Shown here one piece after another: positions 26,253 through 42,276 of a DNA stretch of 64,000 nt. The stretch's first letter is position 1; the number at the start of each line of letters is the position of its first letter. Source of the stretch: Novosphingobium sp. Chol11 (GTDB lineage Bacteria; Pseudomonadota; Alphaproteobacteria; Sphingomonadales; Sphingomonadaceae); the NCBI RefSeq assembly GCF_945870625.1, contig NZ_CAMBTS010000002.1, positions 18,379 to 82,378 of the forward strand, read 5' to 3'. The notes under the pieces are model-generated. The model saw only the letters and a program-made list of their open reading frames with translations. It ran no database searches and had not been told where the DNA came from. Both the position numbers and the translations under genes were made by a program.

Positions 26253-27628
26253 GCCGGTTCGCCCCCGAACGCCGCAGGCTCTGCAGGCCTTGCCGCGCCG
26301 CGCAGCACGAGCATCGCGGCAACGATGAACAAAAGGGCCTCGGCGCCGAATACCATCAGGAATGTGCCCGGCGTCGAGCCGGTGATCGTCCGCCCGACAT
26401 CGACGCCCACCGCGCCGACCAGCCCGCCAAACCCGAACGCCATCGCTTGCGCCGCACCCCAGACCCCCATGCGGATGCCCTCGCGCCCGCCATCTGCGCT
26501 GGCCAGTGCCATCATCTGGCCGATCGCGGCGACAGCGAACACCCCGTTGGCAAAGCCGAGCACCGCGACATTGGCAGCCAGCGGCCAGCCCGGACCGATT
26601 ACCGCCGCCAGCGCCAGCCCGGCCAGCGCGATGGCCGACCCGGCACACCCGCCCACGATCCAGCGCGCCAATCCCGCCGAGCCCCGCCCGGCGAATGCTC
26701 CGCCGCCGATCCCGACGAGGATCATCCCCACCAGTACGCCCCCGTTCTGGACACCCGACAGCTTGGTCGATTGTCCCGGTGTAAACCCGAACAGCAGGCC
26801 GGAAAACGGTTCAAGGATGAGGTCCTGCATCGCATAGGCAAACATCGACAGAAACACGAACAGGGTGAACCGCCGCGCGGCGGTGTCGGCCCACATCATT
26901 TTCAAGGCAACGCCAAATGCCTGCGCACTTCGCGCATCGGCAGAGGGCTTGGCTGCTATCAGCGGCGGCGCACCTTCAACGCCCCATATCGCCAGCAGCG
27001 CGACCACAAAGGCCCCGCCAGCGACACCTTGCGCGACCATCGTGAGACGGGCCAGCGAAAATGGGTCGATCATCGATCCAGCGACACCGGCCGTCACGAC
27101 AATGCCGGCCACCATCATGATCCACGTGATCGATGCCGCCGCCGCACGCCGCCCGGGCGCGACGCGCGTTGCCAGCAAGGCCAGCAGCGATGTGCCCGCT
27201 GCGCCGACGCCTGCGCCGATCAGCGTGAACGCGAGGATCGCGAGCGCATAGCCCCACGCGGCAGATCCATCCGGCACGCGGGCAGCGAGAAGCCCCAGCG
27301 CCCGAACGGCCAGCACCGCGCCCAGCGCCAGCGTGCCCATGCCAAACACGATCCACGGGGTGCGCCGCTGGCCGCGGTCCGATCCGTGGCCCCATGCCGG
27401 ACGCGACAGTTGCACGGCATAATGCCAGGCGACAAGGCCGGCCGGTAGCGCCGCAGGGAGGGCATATTCGACGACCATCACGCGGTTGAGCAGCGACGTG
27501 GTAAGCATCACAATCGCGCCGATCGCGCTCTGCACCAGCCCGAGGCGGACAATGCCGAGCCAGCCGAGCCCGTTTTCGTTCGGCCCGTTTTGAAGCGGCC
27601 CTTTCCCGCCCAGCGGCGCGGTGGTCAT
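26249..27628 (-). CDS. pucC: BCD-family MFS transporter PucC/Bch2-like
   Basis: A 459-residue, 12-helix MFS-type membrane protein of the bacteriochlorophyll-delivery family. It has LTTSLLNRVMVVEYALPA, GHGSDRGQRRTPWIVFGMG and LILEPFSGLLFGFTPGQSTK, all paralogous to LhaA encoded later in this window. It is thought to aid bacteriochlorophyll delivery or antenna assembly. The ATG at 27628 overlaps the bchG stop; the track start at 27709 is rejected. Confidence 0.9.
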   Translation of the reverse strand: MTTAPLGGKGPLQNGPNENGLGWLGIVRLGLVQSAIGAIVMLTTSLLNRVMVVEYALPAALPAGLVAWHYAVQLSRPAWGHGSDRGQRRTPWIVFGMGTLALGAVLAVRALGLLAARVPDGSAAWGYALAILAFTLIGAGVGAAGTSLLALLATRVAPGRRAAAASITWIMMVAGIVVTAGVAGSMIDPFSLARLTMVAQGVAGGAFVVALLAIWGVEGAPPLIAAKPSADARSAQAFGVALKMMWADTAARRFTLFVFLSMFAYAMQDLILEPFSGLLFGFTPGQSTKLSGVQNGGVLVGMILVGIGGGAFAGRGSAGLARWIVGGCAGSAIALAGLALAAVIGPGWPLAANVAVLGFANGVFAVAAIGQMMALASADGGREGIRMGVWGAAQAMAFGFGGLVGAVGVDVGRTITGSTPGTFLMVFGAEALLFIVAAMLVLRGAARPAEPAAFGGEPA

Positions 27629-28533
27629 AGCCCCGCCACCCCGCCAAGCCCGAAGGCCGAGGCGAGCATGCCCAGCACATAAAGCGTGGTGCCCGTGGCA
27701 TTGTACCAAGGTGTATGTGCGCGCGGATCGCTGAGCAGGCGGTTCATCAGCCCCAATTGCACCAGCAGCAGGACGCCGACGATGCCGCCAACCAAGGCAT
27801 GCCCCCAGCTGAGCAGGAGCGCCACGACCACGATCTGCGGCACGGCCATCACCACGCAGGCAATCCGCGCCGCCGGGCCCACGCCGAGTGTCGCGGGCAG
27901 CGAGCGGATGCCCATCGCGCGGTCGCCTTCGACCGCCTTGAAATCATTGAGCGTCATGATTCCAAAAGCACCCGCCGAATAGAGCGCGAGGATCGCCAGC
28001 ACCTGCGGCGGGGGCAGCGCGCCCGCCATCACGCTCGCGCCGGTAAACCAGGTCAATCCTTCATAGGTCAGCGCGACCGAGGCCGGTCCCCACACGCCGC
28101 TCATTTTGAGGCGGAAAGGCGGCGCGCTATAGGCCCAGGCGAAAAACAGCGCCACGATCGTCGCGGCAAACACCCAGAACCCCATGAAGGCGGCCGCAAC
28201 CAGCCCGCAGGCGGAGCCGATGAGCGCGATCCGCAATCCCCAGGTTCCCGCGATCCGGCCCGAGGGGATCGGGCGGTTCGGCTCGTTGATCGCATCGACA
28301 TGGCGATCAAACCAGTCATTGACTGCCTGGCTCGTTCCGCAAACCAGCGGCCCTACCAGCAAAATGCCCGCGATAAGGAACTGCCAGCGGCTGGAAATGG
28401 AGACGCCCGACGACACCACACCGCACATGAACGCCCAGATCGGCGGAAACCAGGTGATCGGCTTCAGCAGCTCGAGGATGTCCCGGGGGGCGGGAATTGA
28501 TGTCGCGAATCCCGGGGTTTTTGCAGTTTCCAT
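27625..28533 (-). CDS. bchG: Bacteriochlorophyll synthase (geranylgeranyl/phytyl transferase) BchG
   Basis: A UbiA-superfamily prenyltransferase of 302 residues with about nine membrane helices. It attaches the isoprenoid tail to bacteriochlorophyllide. The first Asp-rich motif is VNDWFDRHVDAINEPNRP and the second is LNDFKAVEGDRAMGIRSLP. I choose the ATG at 28533 because the track start at 28593 would place a PpsR-like operator (28564-28581) inside the gene. No clear Shine-Dalgarno precedes this ATG, so a leaderless transcript is possible. Confidence 0.93.
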   Translation of the reverse strand: METAKTPGFATSIPAPRDILELLKPITWFPPIWAFMCGVVSSGVSISSRWQFLIAGILLVGPLVCGTSQAVNDWFDRHVDAINEPNRPIPSGRIAGTWGLRIALIGSACGLVAAAFMGFWVFAATIVALFFAWAYSAPPFRLKMSGVWGPASVALTYEGLTWFTGASVMAGALPPPQVLAILALYSAGAFGIMTLNDFKAVEGDRAMGIRSLPATLGVGPAARIACVVMAVPQIVVVALLLSWGHALVGGIVGVLLLVQLGLMNRLLSDPRAHTPWYNATGTTLYVLGMLASAFGLGGVAGL

Positions 28534-28563
28534 CGCAGAAAGGCTAACCTTGACAGCCAGTGG

Positions 28564-28581
28564 CGTCAAATCCAATTGACG
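28564..28581 (-). promoter_or_regulatory. PpsR/CrtJ-like operator overlapping the bchG -35 box
   Basis: CGTCAAATCCAATTGACG is an 18-bp palindrome with the TGT-N12-ACA geometry (both outer T/A replaced by C/G). On the minus strand its TTGACG end is followed 17 bp later by TAGCCT, giving a sigma70-like promoter just before the bchG ATG. Confidence 0.55.
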
Positions 28582-28684
28582 GTTTTGCCGCAATTTGCCC
28601 CTTCGGTCGCCGCCTAGTCAGACCGAAATCCCGCGCCCCCTGCCCGGCGCTGCGCGCCCAATCGCGACCGGCGAAAAAGGGCTT

Positions 28685-30118
28685 CTAAACGTCGGACGAC
28701 ATCAGATTGCCAAGACCGTGGCGATGCAGCTTGGAATAGAGGCTCTGTCGGCTGACGCCGAGGATTTCCGCCGCCGAAGCCCGATTGTCGGAGGTATAGA
28801 CCAGCGCCGCCTCGATGCACAGGCGCTCGATCAGATCGGTACTTTCGCGCACGATATCCTTGAGCGACATCCGGCCCACCAGCTCGGTCAATTGCCCTAC
28901 CGAGCGCGGCACATCGCCTACGCTCTCGCCGCCATTTCTCTCGCGGCGGCCGACATCGCGAATGGTGAAGCCATAGCACTCACCATCCCCCATCGGCGCG
29001 GACACGCCCGAGACTTCGATGGAATCCTTCGATCCTGCTGCGCCGCGCAGGATGGTCGCGACATTGCGGACCGAGCCATGCTCGCGCAACTGCGCGATGA
29101 TCAGGTCAAGATCGATGCCCGGTCGCCCCAGCCACGTATCCAGCCGCGCGCCGACCACCCGGTCCATCGAGGGCATCTGCGTCATTTCAAGGAACGCGGC
29201 GTTCGCGCTCAGTACATTCAGATCGCTGCCGACGAGGACGAACGAATCGGGCATCCGCTCGATCACTTCGCCGAGCGTGGCATCCATCGCCTTTCCGCCG
29301 ACGGCTCCGCCGGCCACGTCGATCCGGACAATGAACAGCGCTTTGCGAGCCTGACGAAACAGGCGCGCCGAAATTCTCGCGTCACCGCGGCTATCGACCA
29401 GACGCAGTGCGATCGGAGCCAGATCATCGGCGGCTTCCGCAGCGCCGAGATAAGCGATCAGGTCATCGCGCTGCCCGTCGGCGACGATGGTCTGGACGGG
29501 GACACCGGCAAGTTCGCCCGGCATCGCATCCAGCAACCGATAAGCCGCCGGATTGGCCTCGCTGATCCGGCGGTCGTCGGCATCGACGATCAGCACGGGT
29601 TCGGAAACCACATCGAACAGCAGGCGGTAGCGGGTTTCTGTTTGCCGCAGCCGGATATAGTCGCGCTCGATTGCCTGCTGCGATTGGAGCAAGCGCTGCT
29701 GAAGTGCAGCAGTGGCGCGCATATCGCGCCCGATCGCGATGAGGCGGCCCCCATCGCCCAGCGCCATCATCAGATAGCGCACCGCGACATCGCCGCCCGC
29801 CGCGACATGGTTGACCTGCCGCCAGCGAGGCGCACCACCAGGTTTGGCCGCCTCGGTCAGCATGTCATTGATCTTCACCCGGCTTTCCACCGTGACTGTA
29901 TCGATCAAGGGCGTGCCCACCCAATCGGCAAAACCGTGCTTGGCGAGTTCGCCGTCCGAGACCGAGATATCGAGAACGTCGCCTTCAGGAGAAAGAATGA
30001 ACGCAACGTCCCCCACAGATGCCAGCATGTTGGCGGCCGCGCCCGCAGACAAGGCTCCCGTCATGCTGTCACCCGACGCAAATGGGGTCGTCCCAGAGGG
30101 AGCATTATGCATGTTCAT
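28685..30118 (-). CDS. ppsR: Photosynthesis regulator PpsR/CrtJ
   Basis: A 477-residue redox/light-responsive repressor of photosynthesis genes. It has tandem PAS domains (the central one with ETRYRLLFDVVSEPVLIVDA) and a C-terminal Fis-type helix-turn-helix NRASAAEILGVSRQSLYSKL. A Cys just before the HTH (LIERLCIEAAL) matches the redox-active Cys of CrtJ. A second Cys equivalent to the PAS-region Cys of Rhodobacter CrtJ is not seen. The start MNMHNAPSG (30118) lies 28 bp after ppaA. Its presumed operators occur at five places in this window. Confidence 0.93.
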   Translation of the reverse strand: MNMHNAPSGTTPFASGDSMTGALSAGAAANMLASVGDVAFILSPEGDVLDISVSDGELAKHGFADWVGTPLIDTVTVESRVKINDMLTEAAKPGGAPRWRQVNHVAAGGDVAVRYLMMALGDGGRLIAIGRDMRATAALQQRLLQSQQAIERDYIRLRQTETRYRLLFDVVSEPVLIVDADDRRISEANPAAYRLLDAMPGELAGVPVQTIVADGQRDDLIAYLGAAEAADDLAPIALRLVDSRGDARISARLFRQARKALFIVRIDVAGGAVGGKAMDATLGEVIERMPDSFVLVGSDLNVLSANAAFLEMTQMPSMDRVVGARLDTWLGRPGIDLDLIIAQLREHGSVRNVATILRGAAGSKDSIEVSGVSAPMGDGECYGFTIRDVGRRERNGGESVGDVPRSVGQLTELVGRMSLKDIVRESTDLIERLCIEAALVYTSDNRASAAEILGVSRQSLYSKLHRHGLGNLMSSDV

Positions 30119-30146
30119 TGCCGAGCGCCGCGCTCCACCTATCGTA

Positions 30147-31109
30147 TCAACTAACAGCCAAGGCTTCTCGTTCGCGCTTGCGAACAAGGGCCAAGGCAAC
30201 TTTCAAGGCAAGCTTTGCGTCAGAAGCCGTAGCATCCGCCCCGATTTTCGCCGCTAAATCAGGATCTGTGCAGAAGACCGGGCCGCCAACCATGATGCAA
30301 ACGCGCGAATTTCTGGACACATTCCGCAGTGCAACAATCAGCGAGCTAACTTTTTCGATATGGCAATCGCAGCTTACCGTCAATCCGATCAAGTCAAACC
30401 ATTCGCGCCTGACCCCCCTCAGAAGATCGGATGTCTCGGCGCTGGTCATGCGTTCGGTAATCCAGCCCTCACGGCGAAAGAGTTCGTCCATGACGACAGT
30501 GCCAAAGTTATGCTGGTCGCCCGGCATGGCGGCAAACAGCGCGCGGTGGCCGCCGGCCGCAAGCAATCGCTCCGACGGCGCGCGCGCCGCGATCTCGCGC
30601 ACCACTTCCTGCAAACGCCATAGCCCCATCGTTACGTCGATGAAGTCGCAGCGGTCACTTTCCCAATATTCGCCCAACAAGCGCGCCGCCGGCCCCAGCA
30701 AATCGACCATGACCGTATCGACGCCCATGCCCCGCGCGAGAACCGCCTCGACACTGGCCAGCAACGCATCGGCTTCGACTTCGAGCACCAATTCGGCAAG
30801 CGCCGCGACCTCGCCAATGCCGATCTCCGCAGCCGAGGGGCTGCGCGCGTCCCCGACATGCGCAATTACCAGGCGGGGGATGATCTCGTTTTCGATCAGT
30901 TTCGACAGCGACTTGTCGTGTTCCAAGGCCCCATCATGCGCAAAGGCTGCACCATGATCCGGGCTGTCATGATGGTTGACGGCGTCATGGGCCATGCTGG
31001 CGAACGCCAGAAACGCTTCGGAGCCTTGCGCCTCGTCGATCAATCTTTGCGTATGCCTCGCGCGACCAATTGATCCAGATTGTGAGCCTGAAGGAGCCAA
31101 TGATGCCAC
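30147..31109 (-). CDS. ppaA: PpaA/AerR family cobalamin-binding antirepressor
   Basis: Partner of PpsR/CrtJ that modulates it in a B12-dependent, light-sensitive way. The segment KLIENEIIPRLVIAHVGDAR and the helical region up to GLWRLQEVVREIA precede a B12-binding-like Rossmann domain containing LTVSCDCHIEKVSSLIVALR and VCIMVGGPVF. I start at the GTG of VASLAPSGS (31109), preceded by GGGGGG. Alternatives are the TTG at 31127 and the ATG at 30995, so the N-terminus is uncertain. It is encoded upstream of ppsR and divergent from bchF. Confidence 0.9.
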   Translation of the reverse strand: MASLAPSGSQSGSIGRARHTQRLIDEAQGSEAFLAFASMAHDAVNHHDSPDHGAAFAHDGALEHDKSLSKLIENEIIPRLVIAHVGDARSPSAAEIGIGEVAALAELVLEVEADALLASVEAVLARGMGVDTVMVDLLGPAARLLGEYWESDRCDFIDVTMGLWRLQEVVREIAARAPSERLLAAGGHRALFAAMPGDQHNFGTVVMDELFRREGWITERMTSAETSDLLRGVRREWFDLIGLTVSCDCHIEKVSSLIVALRNVSRNSRVCIMVGGPVFCTDPDLAAKIGADATASDAKLALKVALALVRKREREALAVS

Positions 31110-31248
31110 AAACGGCCCCCCTGCCAACGCGTTAAAAGCTTAAAGACAACCTAGCGCAACTGCCGCGGCGCAAGGAGTCCCTCTGCCGCGAATCGTATGC
31201 TGAACGCTCCGGTCTCGCAATAGCATAAATGCACTAAAGGGCAAAAAG

Positions 31249-31282
31249 TGTCAAACTATTTGGACGTCAATTTTTATTGACA
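31249..31282 (+). promoter_or_regulatory. Two overlapping PpsR/CrtJ-like operators at the bchF promoter
   Basis: TGTCAAACTATTTGGACG (31249-31266) and CGTCAATTTTTATTGACA (31265-31282) each match TGT-N12-ACA with one outer mismatch and share 2 bp. The TTGACA end of the second (31277-31282) is a consensus -35 box, with TAGTCT 18 bp downstream (31301-31306). The pair lies between divergent ppaA and bchF and could control both. Confidence 0.65.
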
Positions 31283-31339
31283 CCCCCTTGATCGCTGACC
31301 TAGTCTCTCTGTCAGACAGGTTGGGGATAGCGGGACGTG

Positions 31340-33174
<1,835 letters not shown>

Positions 33175-33178
33175 GGCG

Positions 33179-34751
33179 ATGCAGCTCACTGTCTGGACCT
33201 ACGAAGGACCTCCCCATGTCGGCGCGATGCGGATCGCAACCGCGATGGAGGGCGTGCATTATGTGCTCCATGCGCCGCAGGGCGATACGTATGCCGATCT
33301 GCTGTTCACGATGATCGAGCGCCGGGGCAAGCGTCCGCCGGTCACCTACACGACGTTTCAGGCCCGCGATCTTGGCAAGGATACCGCTGAGATGTTTCAG
33401 TCGGCGGCACGCGGCGCGTATGCCCGGTTCCAGCCGCAGGCGATGCTCGTCGGCGCTTCGTGCACGGCCGAGCTGATTCAGGACGATCCGGCCGGCCTTG
33501 CCGAGGCGATGCGCCTGCCCTGCCCGGTGATCGCGCTTGAACTGCCCAGCTATCAGCGCAAGGAAAACTGGGGCGCGGCGGAGACCTTTTACCAGTTGGT
33601 GCGTAATCTGGCCGACAAGGATGCCAGGCCCGCCCCGCGCGAAGGCCGCAAGCCATTGGCCAATCTGCTCGGCCCCACCGCGCTGGGTTTCCGCCACCGC
33701 GACGATGTGATCGAGATCACCCGGCTGCTGGCGACGCTCGGTATCGAGGTTAACGTCACCGCCCCGCTGGGGGCCAGCCCTGCCGATCTGGCGCGGCTGG
33801 GCGAGGCCGATTTCAACGTGTGTCTCTATCCCGAAATCGCCGACACCGCCTGCCGCTGGCTGGACAAGACCTTCGGCCAGAAGACCGTGCGTACTGTGCC
33901 GATCGGCCACGCCGCTACGCGCGATTTCATCGCCGAAGTCGCGGCGCTGGCCGGCGTCGATCCTGCCGCTGCGCTCGATACCTCGAACATGCCGTGGTGG
34001 AGCCGGTCGGTCGATTCGACTTATCTGACCGGCAAGCGGGTGTTCATTTTCGGCGACGCCACGCATGCGGTGGCGGCAGCCCGGGTGGCGCGCGACGAGC
34101 TGGGTTTCGAAGTGGTGGGCCTTGGCTGCTACAACCGCGAATTTGCCCGCGATGTGCGCGAGGCCGCCAAGCTTTATGGCCTCGAACCGCTGATCACCGA
34201 CGATTATCTCGAAGTAGAGGACGCGATTCAGGCGCTGCAGCCCGAACTGGTGCTGGGCTCGCAGATGGAGCGGCACATCGCCAAGCGCCTGCGCATCCCC
34301 TGCGCGGTGATCTCCGCCCCGGTTCACGTGCAGGATTTCCCCGCGCGCTACAGCCCGCAAATGGGCTTCGAAGGCGCAAACGTGCTGTTCGATACCTGGG
34401 TTCATCCGCTGGTGATGGGGCTGGAGGAGCATCTCCTCACCATGTTCCGCGATGATTTCGAATTCAGCGACGCCGCAGGCGCATCGCATCTCGGCCATGG
34501 TTCCGCGCCAGCCGCCGCGCGCCGCGACATCCATGATGACGCGCCCATTGCAGTTCCCGAGGAGCCCGTCGTCATGGCTGCGGCCGAGCACGGCGTGACA
34601 GCCACCGGCTGGTCTGCCGAGGCCGAAAAGGAACTCTCCAAGATCCCGTTCTTCGTGCGCGGGAAAGCACGGCGGAACACCGAGCGTTATGCCGCCGAGC
34701 AGGGCATAGCCGCTATCACGCTCGAAACGCTCTATGACGCGAAGGCGCATT

Positions 34752-34762
<11 letters not shown>
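33179..34762 (+). CDS. bchB: Light-independent protochlorophyllide reductase subunit B
   Basis: A 527-residue partner of BchN. It begins [20 protein letters not shown], the highly conserved BchB N-terminus, and contains [19 protein letters not shown]-terminal PCP-reductase-like domain ([20 protein letters not shown]) completes it. Its last codons overlap the bchH start by 11 nt. Confidence 0.96.
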
Positions 34763-39373
<4,611 letters not shown>

Positions 39374-39374
39374 A

Positions 39375-40061
39375 ATGACCACGGCGACTTACGACCGGTT
39401 TCGCGAGAACCTCACCACGTATTTCGATCGCACCGCGTCGAAAGCGTGGGAGCAGTTGACGTCCGACGCGCCGGTCAGCGGTGTGCGGGCAACGGTGCGC
39501 GCCGGGCGCAACGAAATGCGGGGCACCTTGCTGTCGTGGTTGCCTGCCGACATGACCGGGCTGCGCCTGCTCGATGCCGGCTGCGGCACCGGGGCGCTGG
39601 CCGTCGAAGCGGCGCAGCGCGGAGCGGAAGTTGTCGCCATCGATGTCGCGGGCAGTCTGGTCAAGATCGCCGCTGACCGCGCCCCTGCCGGTCTCAACAT
39701 CGATTGGCGCGTGGGCGATATGCTCGATCCGACGCTCGGGCAGTTTGACCATGTCGTGGCAATGGATTCGCTGATCCATTATAAGGCGGCAGATATTGTC
39801 TCGGTGGTGCGGAAAATCGCCGACACCACGCGCGGCTCGTTTGTCTTCACCTTCGCGCCACAGACCCCCTTGCTGATGGTGATGCTAGGGATGGGCCGCC
39901 TGTTTCCAAGCAGCGACCGTTCGCCTGCGATTCTCCCCGTCGCGCATCAGAAACTGCGCTCGCAGATCAGCCATGCGCTGCCCTCGGCGACGATCGGGCG
40001 CGACCGCCGGGTTTCCGGGGGCTTTTACAAGAGCCATGCGCTGGAGGTGGTGCTGGGATGA
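39375..40061 (+). CDS. bchM: Magnesium protoporphyrin IX O-methyltransferase
   Basis: A 228-residue SAM-dependent methyltransferase acting after Mg-chelatase. The SAM motif I is LRLLDAGCGTGALAVEAA. The N-terminal YDRFRENLTTYFDRTASKAW and the C-terminal VSGGFYKSHALEVVL are typical of BchM. It starts 1 bp after the bchL stop and overlaps the lhaA start (ATGA). Confidence 0.95.
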   Translation: MTTATYDRFRENLTTYFDRTASKAWEQLTSDAPVSGVRATVRAGRNEMRGTLLSWLPADMTGLRLLDAGCGTGALAVEAAQRGAEVVAIDVAGSLVKIAADRAPAGLNIDWRVGDMLDPTLGQFDHVVAMDSLIHYKAADIVSVVRKIADTTRGSFVFTFAPQTPLLMVMLGMGRLFPSSDRSPAILPVAHQKLRSQISHALPSATIGRDRRVSGGFYKSHALEVVLG

Positions 40062-41485
40062 CCACGAGCCGCGTCCACGGATTCTGGAACAACGCAGGGC
40101 GGCGATTCCTGCCGTTTGCCGATGCCGCGACTACCGAGCTTCCGCTTGGTCAGTTGCTGCGGCTATCGCTGTTCCAGGTTTCGGTGGGCATGGCAGCGGT
40201 TTTGCTGACGGGGACGCTCAACCGGGTGATGATCGTCGAGTTGAACATGCCAGCCTCGCTCGTGGCCGTGATGGTCTCGCTGCCGCTGCTGTTTGCCCCG
40301 TTGCGCGCGCTGATCGGGTTCAAATCCGACAATCATGTCTCGCTGCTGGGCTGGAAGCGGGTGCCCTACATCTGGTTCGGCACGCTGTTCCAGTTTGGCG
40401 GATTTGCCATTCTGCCGTTCGCGCTGCTGGTGATGACGGGGGGCGGCCACGGCCCTGCGATCTTCGGCCAGATTGGCGCGGCGATCGCCTTCCTGCTGAT
40501 CGGCGCAGGCATGCATACCACCCAGACCGCCGGGCTCGCGCTGGCGACCGACCTTGCACCCGAACACGCCCGGCCCCGCGTCGTGGCGCTGCTTTATGTC
40601 ATGCTGCTGGTCGGCACAGCGGCAAGCGCCATCATCATCAGCCAGATTCTTGCCGACTTCACCGCAACCAAGCTGGTGCAGGTGGTGCAAGGGGCGGGCG
40701 CGCTGACGATGATCCTCAACGTTATCGCGCTGTGGAAGCAGGAACCCCGCAACGCCGCAACGACTGCGGCGCGGCCGGATCGGGCGCCGTTCAGCGCAGT
40801 CTGGGCCAGCTTCATCGCCCAGCCCAAGACCATGCGGCTGTTGGTTGCGGTCGGGCTGGGCGCGGCGGCCTTCAGCATGCAGGATGTCCTGCTGGAGCCA
40901 TATGGCGGCCAGATTCTGCACATGTCCGTCGGCGCGACCACATCGCTCACCGCCTTGTGGGCGATAGGCATGCTGGCCGGCTTTGCGATCGCTGCGCGCG
41001 AGCTGGCGGCAGGCGCCGATGCGCATCGCCTTGCCGGCTATGGCGCGGTTGCCGGCATCGCGGCCTTCGCGCTGGTGATCTTTGCCGCCCCATCGGAGCA
41101 GGCCGGTTTCCTTTACTTGGGCGCATCGCTCATCGGCCTCGGCGCGGGGCTGTTCTCGGTCGGCACGTTGACCGCCGCCATGGCGCTATCGCGCGAAGGC
41201 AACAACGGCCTGGCGCTCGGCGCATGGGGCGCGGTCCAGGCGACAAGCGCCGGCCTTGCCATCGCTATCGGTGCCTTTGCGCGCGATGCGATTTCATCCG
41301 CGGCAATCGCCAACGACCTGGGGCCCACTCTGGCCGGACCGGCAACCGGTTATGGATTTGTCTATTGTTCTGAAATTACGTTACTTTTCGCAACCATCGT
41401 GGCGTTGGGGCCTTTGGTGCGTGGGCGTGCGGCTGGCCAAGCCATATCGCCCTCTCGCTTTGGTCTCAGCGAGTTTCCAACCTGA
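40058..41485 (+). CDS. lhaA: BCD-family MFS transporter LhaA, LH1 assembly factor
   Basis: A 475-residue 12-helix membrane protein paralogous to PucC. It has LLTGTLNRVMIVELNMPASL, LGWKRVPYIWFGTLFQFG and QDVLLEPYGGQILHMSVGAT. LhaA supports assembly of the LH1 antenna, probably by handling bacteriochlorophyll. It is encoded between bchM and puhA as in Rhodobacter. Confidence 0.93.
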   Translation: MTTSRVHGFWNNAGRRFLPFADAATTELPLGQLLRLSLFQVSVGMAAVLLTGTLNRVMIVELNMPASLVAVMVSLPLLFAPLRALIGFKSDNHVSLLGWKRVPYIWFGTLFQFGGFAILPFALLVMTGGGHGPAIFGQIGAAIAFLLIGAGMHTTQTAGLALATDLAPEHARPRVVALLYVMLLVGTAASAIIISQILADFTATKLVQVVQGAGALTMILNVIALWKQEPRNAATTAARPDRAPFSAVWASFIAQPKTMRLLVAVGLGAAAFSMQDVLLEPYGGQILHMSVGATTSLTALWAIGMLAGFAIAARELAAGADAHRLAGYGAVAGIAAFALVIFAAPSEQAGFLYLGASLIGLGAGLFSVGTLTAAMALSREGNNGLALGAWGAVQATSAGLAIAIGAFARDAISSAAIANDLGPTLAGPATGYGFVYCSEITLLFATIVALGPLVRGRAAGQAISPSRFGLSEFPT

Positions 41486-41496
41486 GGGAAATCGGC

Positions 41497-42276
41497 ATGA
41501 GTTATAGCTTCACCCAACACATCGACGTGGCGCTCGTTGTTCTCAACGCGTTCTTCCTGTTTTTCTTCGGGCTCATTCTCTATTTGCGCCGCGAAGACCG
41601 GCGCGAGGGCTATCCGCTGGAAAACGAGTTGACCGGGGCGCTCGACCCAGCCGGCGGCCCGATCCTGACCGCAAACCGCAAGACCTTCCATCTGCCGTTC
41701 GGCCATGGTTCGGTCACGGTGCCCTCGCTAGAGCGCGAACCGGTCCAGATCGCAGCGCGCCGCACCGATTTCGGCTTTGGCTCGCCGATCGAACCGACGG
41801 GCAATCCGCTGGTCGACGGCGTCGGGCCGGCCGCTTGGGCCAATCGCGCCAAGCGCCCCGATCTCGATTATGAGGGCCATGCCCGCATTGTGCCGATGAG
41901 CACGGTCGCTGAATTCAGTGTCGCCATGCAAGACGCCGATCCGCGCGGCTTCAAGGTCGTCGCCGCAGACGGCGTCGTGGTCGGTACGGTCAGCGAACTG
42001 TGGATCGACAAGGCCGACCGGCTGATCCGCTATCTTCAGGTTTCGTTGCAGGGCGAGGCCCCGCGCGAAGTGCTCGCGCCGATGATGATGGCCTCGGTCA
42101 AGCGCAAGACCGGCACCGTCACGATCGATGCGATCGTCTCGGGCCAGTGGGCAGAGGCCCCTGCGATGCCCGAGGGCAGCGCGGTCATCACGCTCTATGA
42201 AGAAGAGCGCGTCCAGGCCTACTTCGGCGGCGGTTATCTCTACGCGACCCCGCAGCGTTCGGAGCCGCTGCTATGA
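41497..42276 (+). CDS. puhA: Photosynthetic reaction center subunit H
   Basis: 259 residues. One N-terminal transmembrane helix (VALVVLNAFFLFFFGLILYL) is followed by LRREDRREGYPLE and a cytoplasmic PRC-barrel domain with DFGFGSPIEPTGNPLVDGVG and GTVSELWIDKADRLIRYLQV. It caps the PufLM core on the cytoplasmic side and shapes proton delivery to QB. Its stop overlaps the puhB start. Confidence 0.96.
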   Translation: MSYSFTQHIDVALVVLNAFFLFFFGLILYLRREDRREGYPLENELTGALDPAGGPILTANRKTFHLPFGHGSVTVPSLEREPVQIAARRTDFGFGSPIEPTGNPLVDGVGPAAWANRAKRPDLDYEGHARIVPMSTVAEFSVAMQDADPRGFKVVAADGVVVGTVSELWIDKADRLIRYLQVSLQGEAPREVLAPMMMASVKRKTGTVTIDAIVSGQWAEAPAMPEGSAVITLYEEERVQAYFGGGYLYATPQRSEPLL

